Positions 33,701 through 45,874 of a DNA stretch of 64,000 bases are shown here, in pieces (position 1 is the stretch's first letter; every line of letters begins with the position of its first letter). The position numbers and the translations under genes are program-made. Location of the stretch: NCBI RefSeq assembly GCF_004379255.2, contig NC_056039.1:5400501-5464500 (forward strand). Reading direction: 5' to 3'. The stretch comes from Salvia splendens. Lineage: Eukaryota; Streptophyta; Magnoliopsida; Lamiales; Lamiaceae. The notes beneath the pieces are model-generated. The model saw only the letters and a list, made by a program, of their open reading frames with translations, was not told the DNA's origin and did not search any database.

Positions 33701-36700
33701 TATTGTTTCCCCCAAGGATGTAGTTATTGCTAAGCCTAGGTCTGCATCTGACTTGAATTGGATATTACCGTCGGTTCTGGTTTTTCATGCGAGTATAAGA
33801 TTAAGTTTCGAAGGGAACCCTTTTTGCTTCTTTTTTACTCTCTTTTAAATATGGATATGTGCTGAATTTCAGTTAACATGAACTAGAATAATCAAGCGAA
33901 GGATGTGATTTGAAGTTAAAGTGAGCAATATAAATGAATGTGTTATTCAACTGTCAGGTTTAGTAGCATGGTATTTCTCCTGCTAGCTTAGCCTTACCAG
34001 CTCCTAAAAGCCTAAGTCTGTAAGCAAGTAAGAAACATTTGATGCTTAGTGTTATATTCTCACTTTACTCATTCGTTTCAAAAATAGTTCGCCGGTGCTT
34101 GTTCTTGTTGAATCTGCATTTATATTCCTGGGTAGTTGCATGGGACTCTAAGGATGTTGAGCTCTTAGAACCTTATATCTGGTAGGGAGGAGATGCCCAG
34201 TAAAGGGAGGTTACTTTCTGACATTATCTCCCTTAGGATACTTTTTTTTTGTGGTTGCATGTTGTTGAGGGATGTATGTTCCTGACCGATTCTCCTTTAC
34301 TTTCCACTTCTCTTTCTTTTCCCTTCTTCAAAAAGATACTCCCTCCGTTCACCATTAAATATCTCATTTTTCCTTTTTCGTCCATCCGCCAATAAATGTC
34401 CCATTTTACTTTTACTATTTTTTGGTAAGTGGACCCTACATTCCACTAACTTATCTATCCACTTTCCTTCATAAAGTCAAACAATTTCTTAAAACCCGAG
34501 CTGATCAACTATGGGACATTTATTCATGGACGGAGGGAGTATTTTCTTATAACTTTTTCCCCCCGTTGTAGCTATAATTCTTTCCTAAGTCTACCTCTAA
34601 AGAAACATGGACAACATTATACTCCCTCTGTCCCACCATAAGTGATGCGCTTCTTTTTTTGCACTCATTTTGGGAAAATGATAATAAATAGTTAGAGTGG
34701 AGAGAGATAATAATGTAGAGAAGCAAAAAAGAAGCGCCTCACTTATGGTGGGACGGAGGGAATATGTTATAAACTCCATACTATTCTTCACATACAATGG
34801 TTCCGTTTAGATAAGCTTACTCAAATTTGGGATGCTAGGGATACTGAAGACCATATATCTTGGCTACTCCAGCATGGGTGTCACGAGAAAGCCTTGGCTG
34901 CAGTTGAAGCTGGTCAGGGTCGAAGTGAGCTTCATGAGGAGGTAGTATGATTATTCCTGTTTCCCTGGATTTAAAATGTCAAGATTCATATGTTTGTATA
35001 ATTCCTACATTCAATTCGTGTGATTGGAGATTCCTTGCTTCCTCCATGTTCAGTAAACGATGTTTTGCTACTTTGGCAATTTCTTGTTCTATCCTATATT
35101 TGCATTGAATCTTGCCTTTCCCTTTTCATCTCTTTACTGTTTGACTTGTGTATAAGATTTATGCATCAGTAATTTAATAACGAAATATTTATAAGAACTT
35201 GGTGTGCAGCAAAAATTATGTTTGTTCATCAGCTATACCATCAAATTTTCTATGTATATCAGAACTGCATCCTCTGCAATGAAAATTTGAGGGTGCTATG
35301 TATGCTGATTTGTAAAACCTTGATAGTTTTTTGAGTTGGCTATATTAGAGCTTTGTTCATTCCTTTGAAAAAACTAGTTCCAGATGTATATTACTCCATA
35401 ATTTGTTTGATTCAAACAGGTAAAATTAAAATATCTTGACAGTCTCATTGTGGAACATAAGTATGCTGAAGCGGCTTCTCACTGTCCCAAACTACTGCGA
35501 GGATCAGCTGCATGGGAAAGGTACTATAAAATATTTACATACATTTGCATGAATATACCTTGCAATGGCTCAGTTTAAAATGGGATGATTGCTTGATGTA
35601 GGTGGGTTTTCCATTTCGCTCACCTCCGTCAGCTTCCTGTATTGGTTCCATACATACCAACAGAAAATCCAAGGTTACGCGACACTGCTTACGAGGTGTG
35701 TAACTCTTTTATTGTTCTTACATTCGATCTCAAATCTGTGTAATTGGTTATGTCAAACAGTTAGTTGCGGCTTGAAACATATGTTTTACTCTAGGTTGCT
35801 CTTGTTGCTTTGGCGACGAATCCTTCATTCCACAAAGATCTCCTGTCTATTATCAGAACCTGGCCACATAATATATATTCGGCTTCGCCTGTTATCTCAG
35901 CTATAGAACCACAGCTAAATACTTCATCATCAACTGATGCTCTCAGAGAGGTTTTTATCTGGGGTATTTTTTTAATTACTGCAGACATTGGTGTATTTAC
36001 ATCTTATGCAGTGTTGTTCATCTCAGGCTCTGGCTGAGTTGTATGTGATTGATGGACAATATGAGAAGGCGTTCAGCTTGTATGCCGATGTAATTGGTTT
36101 GCCCTTATATTTAATGTATAACCAGTTTATTTCATAGACCTTAGTGGATTGGAGTGAATGTAATTGGCAGTTAAAAGAATGGTTTTGCTATAATTTCTGG
36201 TTTATTGTCCATAGCACTTCCTTACAATTCTTTTGATTTCTGGTTCAGCTTATGAAGCCGGATTTGTTCGACTTCATTGAAAAGCACAATTTGCATGATG
36301 GCATTCGTGAAAAGGTAATTGTACCACGGTGTGATTATGTTTCATGTTAGCTGCATTAGCCAGAAATGCCAAGCTCAGAATGAAAATTGAATCATCTTTG
36401 AACTTGTTCATTTTCTTATGAATAAAGATAGAACCCTAAAGTTATGAAAAGTTTTTTGTTTACATTCAATACTTTGAATATAGACGGATGCCATTGTATA
36501 CTGTATGTGAATGCTTGCACTGCATACATAAACCAAACCACAACTGATCTAAATGGTTTTAGTTGTCAGTTGTCACATTTTTTGATCGATCTTACCTGGT
36601 TTTGCAGGTTGCCCAGCTGATGATGATAGACTGTAAACGTGCAATCTCACTGTTTATCCATCACAGGGACATCGTAAGCCCATCTGATGTAGTTTCACAA

Positions 36701-39012
36701 ATTGTGGCTGCAAAGACCAAGTGTGATTACCGACAGTTTTTACATCTCTACTTGCATTCATTGTTTGAGTCAAATCCTCATGCTGGGAGGGATTTCCATG
36801 ACATGCAGGTATATGGGAAATGGAACTACCTGATGGGTGTGTTTATATATATTATTGTTCGTGCTCACTTAGAAAGCATAGTTGCTAATCAGTAATCTGT
36901 CACTGACACTAATCAACTTTTCCTCATAAGGAATGAGAGTGAATTTGAAGGCCAGCCTGGCCAGGTTCATTCCTCCAAGGTCCACGCCAGACTCCCAATG
37001 AAGCGAGAAACTTTGTTAATACTTAAAACCACGTGGAATGTGAAAGATGATATTGTAGGCTCCCTGCTGTTTGATAAAAAATGAGATACCAAATAAGAAA
37101 GGGTCTATTACTGATACTTGACTAGGGATTTCATTTTAGCCCCTAGTTCCTCTGCCATTATTAATTATTACTCTCCTGGTAGTATTTCTGTTGAGTGTTG
37201 AAGGATCTGAGACTACCCTGAATGGACTTCTGGCCCCCCTGATATTTATGAGTTGTACTGTGGTTTTAAACAAGTACGCAGCAAAGTTTGTCTTGTTGTT
37301 ATGTGTTATCCAACTTCTTCTTTTTGGTTGATTGAACTGATTGGTTTTCAGTTTTTACTGGTGTTCTGAATCTGGTTCTTCTCCGGTTAATTTTTCTGTT
37401 TGGCCATGAGGTAAAATGTTTGCCATTGATAATGTGAATCCATTCATCATGAATGATGTAAAGTATATCGGGAAGGAAATTTGGGTCCTTTTAGATCTGT
37501 TTCTCTATGCTTACTTGCATATTTAAAGGGCTTGTGCTCTGCTTTATTTCTTGCTTGCCTGACAAGTGATGACACATAATGTGACTTTTCGTTAGTAGAT
37601 TTGTTTGTTAAAACTTGGTTCCATTTCTGATGCTTGTCAACAGGTTGAACTGTATGCTGATTATGACCCAAAAATGCTGCTTCCCTTTCTACGGAGTAGT
37701 CAGCATTATACATTGGAAAAGGTATACTCATACTTTCTCTTCAACCGTTTTATCTTTTTCTGACCAATATGAAAATTTCATTTCAGGCTCATGAAATTTG
37801 TGTTAAAAGAGGACTTTTGAAAGAGCAAGTTTTCATCCTTGGAAGAATGGGAAATGCAAAACAAGCATTGACAGTAATCATTAATAAATTGGGTGATATA
37901 GAAGAGGTGCGCACCTTGATACTCGTATGTTTGAAAGAGTTCTGAAGCAGTTTTGAGATTGAGCATCCGATACTTTTTTGCAGGCCATAGAATTTGTAAG
38001 TAATCAACACGATGATGACCTCTGGGAAGAGCTGATTAAGCAGTGTATGAACAAACCTGAGATGGTAAGTTGTAAACTTAGCTTGCTGATCAATGAAACG
38101 CGAGTTTGCTCCAAGAAAAGCTATAAGTTCTTTGCTTGGTCTCGTCTTTGGCAGGTTGGGGTATTATTGGAGCATACTGTTGGCAATCTTGATCCCCTGT
38201 ATATTGTAAACAGGGTGCCCAATGGCTTGGAGATACCTCGGTAAGTTGGTCCCAAATTTTCTTTATTCAAATTGGCTCGGGTCTATCCATGGATAAACGC
38301 ATATTTATCTGTTCCGTTAGTTGAAATGCACGTGTGTAGTCAAAGTGCTTAACCACCGGTACTCGCTTCTACTCTAATTAAATTACTAAAGCACTGAAGT
38401 GAAATGCATTTTGTTTCAGGCTGCGAGACCGTCTGGTGAAAATCATCACTGATTACAGGACTGAAACCTCTCTCAGACATGGATGTAACGATATTCTGAA
38501 GGTAATAATATCCAGTCGCATTTCAAAGGGTCGACTCAGGTAACATGATTGATATATTAACTGTCATACATGTGCAGGCAGATTGCGTTAACTTGCTGAT
38601 CAAGTGCTACAAGGAAGCAAGGCGGGCTATATACTTGGGCAACAAAGAAGACGAGTCCCACAGCAAAAGCAACAATAAAAACAGTGCCTCTCAGCCAGCC
38701 AAGAGATCTGTCAGCGTCAGAACCACAGAGGTCAAGTCTAAAAGCAGGTGTGGCGCAAGGTGTTGCATTTGCTTCGATCCATTCTCCATACAGGATGTGG
38801 CGATATATGCTTTCTTTTGTTGCCATGCATACCACGAGACGTGTCTCTCGGATTCCATCGTTTCGATAAGCAGACAAACGAAGCCAGCAACCCCCCCTCA
38901 CTGGAACAACCTCCAGTATTATAGTGACAACGGTGATGACAATGATGACGATGATGGCAGTGTCGATGATGCTCGGATGCGTTGCATCTTGTGTACAACT
39001 GCTGCTGGTTGA
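30716..39012 (+). CDS. VPS41: VPS41, HOPS tethering complex subunit
   Basis: Exons: 30716-30952, 31742-32011, 32113-32292, 32396-32653, 33377-33509, 33649-33739, 34839-34941, 35420-35520, 35602-35695, 35795-35950, 36027-36089, 36249-36314, 36608-36808, 37644-37721, 37787-37906, 37984-38064, 38155-38240, 38420-38501, 38578-39012. They give 944 aa, close to the plant family size (about 980). VPS41 is part of HOPS, which tethers late endosomes to the vacuole before fusion. The order is an acidic N-terminus (13-30), WD40/beta-propeller (for example HTAAVNDLCFDIEGEYIGSC), an alpha-solenoid with clathrin-heavy-chain repeat (FDFIEKHNLHDGIREKV to VFILGRMGNAKQAL) and a C-terminal RING-H2 (C862-x2-C865 ... 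C881/C882, H883, H886, C889 ... C936-x2-C939). An Asp-rich stretch splits the RING. The donor after exon 6 is the weak GTCTGC, and that 1.1-kb intron carries two Stowaway MITEs. Confidence 0.95.
34339..34539. mobile_element. Stowaway MITE in VPS41 intron 6
   Basis: CTCCCTCCGTTCACC at the left and GGACGGAGGGAG at the right are inverted, with TA on both sides (34337-34338, 34540-34541). It is 201 bp and non-coding. Confidence 0.9.
34622..34762. mobile_element. Second Stowaway MITE in VPS41 intron 6
   Basis: This is a 141-bp near-perfect fold-back. The left arm CTCCCTCTGTCCCACCATAA pairs with the right arm GGTGGGACGGAGGGAA region; inner parts TGATGCGCTTC and GAAGCGCCTCA also pair. TA flanks both sides (34620-34621, 34763-34764). 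It lies about 75 bp upstream of the acceptor of VPS41 exon 7. Confidence 0.9.
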
Positions 39013-39711
39013 GCATCTTATGAGCCTGACCCTAATTGTTTTCATCCTTGTATATGCGAGGAATTGTGCCTTTGTGTGTCATTAACATTTTAATACTTGA
39101 CTTCTCTTTTTCAAGATTGAATCCGCATTCAGCGGCATAGGTTTATGACGAGTGTAGTTCCAGTTGAAATTTTTCCGGGTGAGAAAGTTGTATTCCCCAA
39201 TATTTTTTATATTTGTAAAGTAAAGTTCTTGGATGATAGATTGAAGTGGTGGAAGTAATTTTTTTAAATTCTAATATTTGAATTATTTGAATAAATAAAT
39301 AAATGGCAATAAAGAAGTCCACTTGCATGCTGTGATCTGATTGGCCGAGGAAAGAGGGGCGCCTTTTAGGCTTGTTTCTTGCTGCATTTGTGTTTTTGGC
39401 TGTAATGCGTGTGCTACATTTTTATTGCTGATTTTGCCCTTTTTTGCTGAAATTTTGGGTATCACCATTGTGTTTTGAGCATTTTGATTTTAGCGAAACA
39501 ATTGAATTTTTGGAAATAGAATAAATGTAGATTATATTGATGTAATACTCATTAATATAGTCAAAGTAGGAAGATATTTTCTTCAAATAACAATCCCTTA
39601 TATTTTTGCTAAATTCAGTCCATCCTAATACTGGAATTTTGAGAGAAATAGAACTATCCAAAATCTCTAATTCGAAATATTTTGAAATAGCAATGCATAG
39701 AAATGAGTGAC
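39013..39711. other. 3' flank of VPS41
   Basis: This holds the VPS41 3' UTR and AT-rich intergenic DNA. No further gene is seen. Confidence 0.5.
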
Positions 39712-39714
39712 TTA

Positions 39715-41440
39715 GGCCATCCGCAATGCTGTCTCTTATCCGTCTCTTAACCGTCTCATCCTTTAACTATTTATGGACCCCATTGTACTTTTCACTCCAT
39801 CTCTTAACTAAGTTAAGAGACAGAACCTGCAACCCTCCATCTCTTATCCGTCTCTTAACCATCTCTTAACTTACTATTCATTCAATTTCATTTTTTATTT
39901 TTATTTCCAACAAATTAAATTAATAAAAACACATTTCATTAAATAAAATAAAATTACAACTTAAAATTCTTAAAAAATTAAAAAAACATAATTAAAAATC
40001 CTAAAAAATGAAAAATACATAATTTAATTTCTTCCGCCAAATTTTGCCCAAATGTGCTCCATTAGATCATCTTGGAGTTGGGCGTGGGCGGTAGAATCAC
40101 GTGTCCTTGCCCGAATAGACAACCGATCTTGCAAAGACGGATGCACTCACTGTGAGGCGGACTACTTGAGGTAGAGCTTCCGGGGGTTTCAAGGTCGAAC
40201 CAATTTCCCGCCTCAGGTCCTTCGTCGGCGACAATCATGTTGTGCAAGATTATGCACGTATACATGATGTCGATCATACTCTCCATGAACCACGTACGAG
40301 CCGAGGCTTTGATAATGTTGAAGCGCGCTTGGAGAACCCCGAACGCCCTCTCCACATCCTTGCGAGCAGCCTCCTGCTTCTGCGCAAAAAGAGCCTGTTT
40401 TTCGTTTACCGACCTGTTGAACGTCTTCACGAAGGTTGGCCACTTCGGGTAGATGCCGTAGGCAAGATAGTACCCCATTTTATACCGCCGGTTGTTAGCG
40501 ATGAAGTTGATGGTCTGCGCTTTACCATCCAAAACTTCGGCGAAGAGGTCGGATTGGTTGAGCACGCTGACGTCGTTGTTCGATCCGGGGACCCTGAAGT
40601 ACGCATACCAAATCCATAGCCGATAGTCGGCAACGACCTCGAGTGTAACGGTGGGGTGGGTGCCTTTGTGGCCGCTCGTATATGACCCCCTCTATGCCAC
40701 AGGGCAATTCTTCCATTGCCAATGCATGCAATCGACGCTGCCAAACATCCCGGGGAATCCGTGCACTTCTTCGTGAAGGTGGAGCAGAAACTGACAATCT
40801 GCCGTGCTTGGCTTCCGGAGAAATTCGTCGGTGAAGGCTGCACGAACGCCTTTGTAGAATTGCATCAAGCACATTCTCCCAGTGCTTTCTCCAATGTGGA
40901 GGTATTCGTCGAACAAATCCGCCGTTTGTCCAGTCGCAAGCTGACGGATTGCTGCAGTACATTCGACGCATTTGCTCAAATGGATCCATGAATGTATTAG
41001 CTTTGGTAGAAGAATAAAGAGATGATTTGAGATGAAAATTGGAGAGGAAATGGATGTAATTTGAGAAGAATAGATGTGTGTTTGTGTGTAATGAGGATGA
41101 AATAGGAGTATTTATAGAGAAAAAAAATAAAAAAAAAATAAAAAAGGAAAATGACCGTTTTTAATTTTTAATTTGTAATTTTTTTATTAAATTCGAATTT
41201 AAAAAAAATGATTTATTGCATCAGCGTGACGAAGCCCACTCGCGGGTCGGCGAGTGGGCGTCACGCATGGCGCCGGAGCACGCCACGTCTCGCAAGCGCG
41301 TGGCGAGACAGCTCGCGCGCCGTCTCGGAGGGAATTCTCAGCGGGCTGGGGACGAGACGGGACTCTGCAACGAGTCCCGCGCCCGTCTCGTCTCGGAGGG
41401 ACGAGAAAAGGGACACCCGCGAAACGCGTTGCGGGTGCCC
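39715..41440 (-). mobile_element. PIF/Harbinger element carrying a broken transposase
   Basis: The left end GGCCATCCGCAATGC and inverted right end GGGCACCCGCAACGC are terminal repeats. Flanking 3-mers are TTA (39712-39714) and TGA (41441-41443), one base apart. The left 200 bases repeat CGTCTCTTAACCGTCTC-type motifs. The right 220 bases are GC-rich with a strong hairpin (GCCCACTCG...CGAGTGGGC around 41236-41262). A TATA-like TATAAATA on the reverse strand (41109-41116) sits about 120 bp before the transposase ATG. The copy is 1.7 kb, short for an autonomous element, and lacks ORF1. Confidence 0.82.
40062..40989 (-). pseudogene. Harbinger DDE transposase (HARBI1-like) pseudogene
   Basis: The first ATG (40987-40989) begins MDPFEQMRR. 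The conserved frame, one frame away, starts with CTAAIRQLATGQTADLFDEY. About 100 N-terminal residues normal for the family are therefore missing, most simply by an internal deletion near 40950-40965. The DDE_Tnp_4 domain follows: first Asp in GMFGSVDCMHW, second in GSNNDVSVLNQSD, and Glu in KDVERAFGVLQARF, with LHNMIVADE near the end. All three catalytic residues remain. A single TAG (40692-40694) interrupts the domain shortly after the first Asp, in the position of a Trp codon. Because the break is one substitution plus one deletion, loss of function looks recent. It cannot make a full enzyme as it stands. Confidence 0.88.
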
Positions 41441-41724
41441 TGAGGAGATATTACAGCAGTGGAAGGGCATAACCTTTTGAGATGAGACAAAAAGTAAAAA
41501 AATATAAAGTTAATAGCATTTTGATGTGGCGAGGCCACGCAAACATGATAACAAGATTCAATCAAAAAAAGATTCAATTCATTCACTTTTATATGCTTTT
41601 CCTTCCATATCGAATTGGATTCATCGGTTTTGCAGATGAGAATTCACAAATTTCATGCCCCACACAAAAAGAGAGAAGAGGGAAAAAAAACATAAATAGT
41701 AGTAGTACATCTATATTAGAATAT
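41441..41724. other. Short intergenic stretch
   Basis: No gene or element with clear ends was seen between the Harbinger copy and the next MITE. Confidence 0.4.
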
Positions 41725-41726
41725 TA

Positions 41727-41981
41727 CTCCATTCGTTCCATAGTAATGAAGGCGTTTCTTTTTGACACGGAGATTAAGAAAAATTGTGTTAGGTGGGTTA
41801 AGTAAATGGAGAATAAAGTGGAAAATGAAAAAGGTAGAGAGATGAAGAGAGAAAAAAAGTAAGAGAGAGTAAAGTAAGTGTGAAAATATGTGTTGACTTT
41901 TACTAAAAAAAGAAAATGACTCTATTACTATGGAACATATCAAAATGGCAAAATGACTCTATTACTATGTAACGAAGGGAG
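41727..41981. mobile_element. Stowaway MITE
   Basis: CTCCATTCGTTCCATAGTAA at the left pairs with the inverted right end CTCCCTTCGTTACATAGTAA. TA flanks both sides (41725-41726, 41982-41983). The right-hand arm is partly duplicated (AAAATGACTCTATTACTATG occurs twice, near 41914 and 41950). Confidence 0.85.
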
Positions 41982-42106
41982 TAGTACAGTAAAAGAATGC
42001 AGTAAGTATAGATTATTATCTAAACTTCCAACTTTTATTAATCCATTTAAAGGAAATATTGATATTGTAAATGGTATCCTCTCCCATAATAATATGTGCA
42101 ATTTCC

Positions 42107-42313
42107 ATTTTCGTCCGTGCCACAAAAATATGTGCATTCCATTTTTAGAAAGTTATATCAATTTAATAATCTAGGCTTCACTATCTACTAACACTATTTT
42201 AACTATCATTCACCTCCTCTCTCTTACTTTATCGTACCATTCTCCTTCTCTCTCAATTTTTTCTTAATTCTCGTACCATCGCAAATGCATATATTTTTTT
42301 GGGACGGAGGGAG
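42107..42313. mobile_element. Stowaway MITE, left end approximate
   Basis: The right end reads GGGACGGAGGGAG followed by TA (42314-42315). The left arm TTTCGTCCGTGCCACAAAAA pairs with it less well, so the left boundary is approximate. Confidence 0.65.
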
Positions 42314-42410
42314 TACTTAATTATAGATGCACAACCATCTAAAAGCAGTGTTATTGTTACATATCAGTTCATATTTTATTTTGATATAAATTAATGTGAC
42401 ATAAATTAAG

Positions 42411-44819
42411 TGTCACGACCGCACTTGCTAGGGGTGTTACAAACGAGGCGATCGTGACCAAGGGACAAACATATAGAATAGCATTTAATGATTTCAGTTC
42501 ATAAGAAAGACTCAATTAGCTTAAAAGTATAATATTTTAGTTCAAAAATATATATATAGCAGCGGAAATAAGGTTTCAAAGAGAGTCAAGGATGACGCCT
42601 ATGTATGAAGACACAACGCATCCAAATTCCCTATGCCGACTCAACATCCCGCTCAACCTGCACATAGGGAAAACACATGCAGGGCTGAGTACTTGTTGTA
42701 CTCAAAGGGCTCATGCCGAAAACATTTTTAATAAAAACAGTTATGTCATCCATACCAGTGATCTCGAGTTTTATGAAGTTAAGAAATATCACGAGAACAC
42801 AAAAATATTTCAAAGTCTGGCCAGACAATCAATCTCCCCATTTTCTCATCAATCATTCAATCACATTCTCTTTCCATTGTGCGACGAAAGTGTGGCCACA
42901 CTATTCGCCCACGAGACCGGCCGACTAGCAAGGACGGCTCACGATCCCACCTGTGTACACTAGCCTGATAGGGTTTGCGGCCCTACTCAGACCCGAATTC
43001 GTTTAACATAGCCCTATAGCCTAATGGAGCGCACTCACAAACTAGGCATCAGGCACAATCTCATCATCAAAACAAACATGGCATGACATAACACTTTAAA
43101 CCACCCTTATTACACCATAATCATACTTTTGAAAGCGTAAAAGAGTTTAGTAAAAGAAAGCCCACCTCGTCTGCTTAAACCATTCAATATCCATTTAAGG
43201 CAACCCTTGTTCCTCGAGCTCACGTATACTCAATCACCCTTGCCAACGACAAAACAGATCAGCCTTTCGTAAACTTATATTATCATGCATGTCCTATCGT
43301 TCCTTTTATCATTCTCTTACCCATATATAAATCATGTATATCACTTATAACATAACAATATAGTCATCTTGTAAAGATAAAAAATTTGGCAGAACTGCGC
43401 AACCATTTTGTAAAAATCATTAAAAATTCACCCGACTTCCGTTGGGGCTAAAACTTTACCAACATGCAGTAGACTCATCAAATAACTTCCAGTTTAAATT
43501 TCATATCAAAATACCCCCTTTTGGTCGGTTAATTCGGAAACGTAACCTACTGGTCGAGAAAACATTTTCTGGCAGAATTGCACAGTCAACTTCAAAAATT
43601 CACCAAATATTCATCCTTCCTCGTATGACGCTAAAATTTGGTCACAACACATTAGACACATTCAAGTTCACCCAGTTAAAATTTCACACCGAAATCATAT
43701 CATTTGGTCAGTAAAAACATTTATGCAACTCTCTGATCGGAACATAAAATTCTAGCAGCACTTCGCAGTTCATTTGAAAAATTCACCGTAAATTCATACA
43801 ATGTCCAATAAGGCTGAAATTTTCACAAGACTTAGAAGACACTTCAAATTTTCATCTAGTTCAAGAATCACATCAAACGGAGGTCATTTGGTCAGTCAAA
43901 CAGATTTCGAAACATTCTGGTCGAGAACACACGTTACTGGCAGAATTGCGCAGTCGACTTCAAACATTTTTCAAAAATTCATTTTTCGACAAAAAGGGCT
44001 GAAATTTATACGAGACACAGAAATCACCTTGAATTCGACCGTTTGATGGGTCAAATACAGATCATAAGTCACTGGTCATGTATCACAGATTTCTGGTTCA
44101 AGTTCGAAAATAGGGTTTTTAAAATTTCCACAACACAAACACTGATTTTTCATGCTCGAAAACACATAATCATGCTTACACGTTCCTCATACACATATTT
44201 GCACATAAACTCATATTATTCACCAAATATTTCAATCCAACACACATGATTTCAATCAACAGCGCAAAATCAAACAAGTTCTTACGAAACACACTTTCCC
44301 TCCCGTTAAACTTGCGATCTATCAAACCTACACCCTCTACATGCATGTAGGACTCAAGAACATGGTCAAAACGGGTAGGATGATAGAAAGTGAACAATAT
44401 ACCTTCTTGAATCAAGAAAAACGAACGATAGAAACAAACGTTGACACGATTCGTCCCTCTCCCTTCACCGCTGCCACGAATCCGCCGTCGCGGATCCGCC
44501 GCCATCGGCTCCTCCTCTCTCTTCTCTCTCTCGGATTCTCGATTTCGAAAGAAATGAAATGAAATGAAATGAAAGGAGGTTGTATTTATAGAAAATATTT
44601 TCATAAAAGACAAAAATTCACGTCTTTTCGTTTCGATGTGACGCGTAATTAATGCGGCGTTGAAAAACGTGCCTGATGTGACGCGATTCTTATCCAATTA
44701 GAAAACGTGCCTGATGTGACGCGATTCTTATCCAACTTTTCGTCTCGATTTGTTGTCGAAAGTGTATTTGATACGTGGTTTATTCTTTCGTGTAGGTAAC
44801 GATTTAACGGGTCGTTACA
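42411..44819 (-). mobile_element. Solo LTR of 2409 bp, probably Ty3/gypsy
   Basis: Read on the reverse strand the segment starts TGTAACGACCCGTTAAATCG and ends GCGGTCGTGACA, giving TG...CA termini. A perfect 5-bp duplication TTAAG flanks it (42406-42410, 44820-44824). No gag or pol is present. A reverse-strand TATA box (TATAAATA, about 44583-44590) is followed by a pyrimidine-rich leader. The middle (43380-44060) is a degenerate tandem array of roughly 180-bp units sharing CTGGCAGAATTGCGCAGTC and TCATTTGGTCAGT. Such long LTRs beginning TGTAACGACC fit chromovirus-type gypsy elements; that is inference. The frame of 173 codons at 44176-44697 (-) is within the LTR and not a gene. Confidence 0.82.
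44664..44735. repeat. 38-bp-period tandem duplication within the solo LTR
   Basis: AAAACGTGCCTGATGTGACG followed by CGATTCTTATCCAA occurs at 44664-44697 and 44702-44735 with no visible difference. Confidence 0.9.
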
Positions 44820-44824
44820 TTAAG

Positions 44825-45866
44825 GCTATGGGCAAAAAGTAGGAAATGAGTGTTGGTGCAAATGCACAAATATGGAGTGATTCCTATTTCTAGATTGGGG
44901 GGCATGAATAAACTGAAATTCAACCGAAGGAGAAAGATTTCGAGATTATAGAGATATAAGACAGATTATATTCGAGTAGAACTTAACAAATTTAATAGGT
45001 GGTACACTGGTACTCGTATCAATATAGTCAAAGTAAGCAGAGGTATGGTCAAAGGACATAAATGAAATTGGTTGAAACTTTGAAATGAAATAGTACTAAC
45101 TAGAAGTCTATGTAATCAACTCCTCCTTGAGGTCTTTCTCAATTATTGTTTAGAACTTTTGCCTCTATGATATCACATTATTATAAATATTAGTAGTATC
45201 TATTTTTATCTCTAGATGAGAACCCATTCAAACATCATGTCAAGAATTCAAAATATGCAACTAAAATCTAATTAATTAATTTAATCACATATCTACTATT
45301 GTGCACCTACAGTTACGTTTTGTAACCCTAACTACAAAAATAAGAATTTTGATATTATATTATTTGCAGTTATTAATTAATTACTAGTTTGAGGACTTAT
45401 GTGAATTACTACTAGTGTAGAAACGACCTTAGATAGGTTTATTCTCTTTGCTTCAGTGAATTATCCACCTTCATTTAAACAGATTTAGTAGGGGAGATGA
45501 GCACTGGCCACCTACTTTGGTAGAGAAATATTTTTTCAAAATTAAGGTCTGCTTTGTTGTCGATGACTCGATTGATTGTTAGTATCATTACATAATACGA
45601 TTAGTGATTTGAATCATCTCCTTAATCTAGGGTTACATTATACGGTTAGTGAGTCTAGTCATCTATCTACTTAATCTGAGGTCCTATGTATCATCACATC
45701 AATAGTCTTTTTTTTAATTTATCTAAATTTTTTTATTTATGTCTATCTAATTTTATACTCCATTTTAAATGTAATCTCTTATCACTTCATCAAATGAAAA
45801 TTGGAGTATATAATATGAGTACTTTTTTCTCTTCTCTCGTTTAACAAGGAAATCAAGCATAATTAC
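44825..45866. other. AT-rich intergenic region
   Basis: No gene or bounded element was recognised. Confidence 0.5.
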
Positions 45867-45874
45867 ATCTTAAG

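Noticed and set aside
36932..37084. 50-codon open segment (NESEFEGQPGQVHSSKV...) in a VPS41 intron, preceded by an acceptor-like CTCATAAG
   Set aside because: In the phase left by exon 13 it hits TGA at once, and VPS41 homologues have no insertion here; at most a poison exon.
38557..39045. 162-codon reverse frame
   Set aside because: Antisense shadow of the last VPS41 exon.
44176..44697. 173-codon reverse frame with MAADPRRRIRGSGEG
   Set aside because: It lies downstream of the LTR promoter within the solo LTR; probably leader sequence of the retroelement, with no family match.
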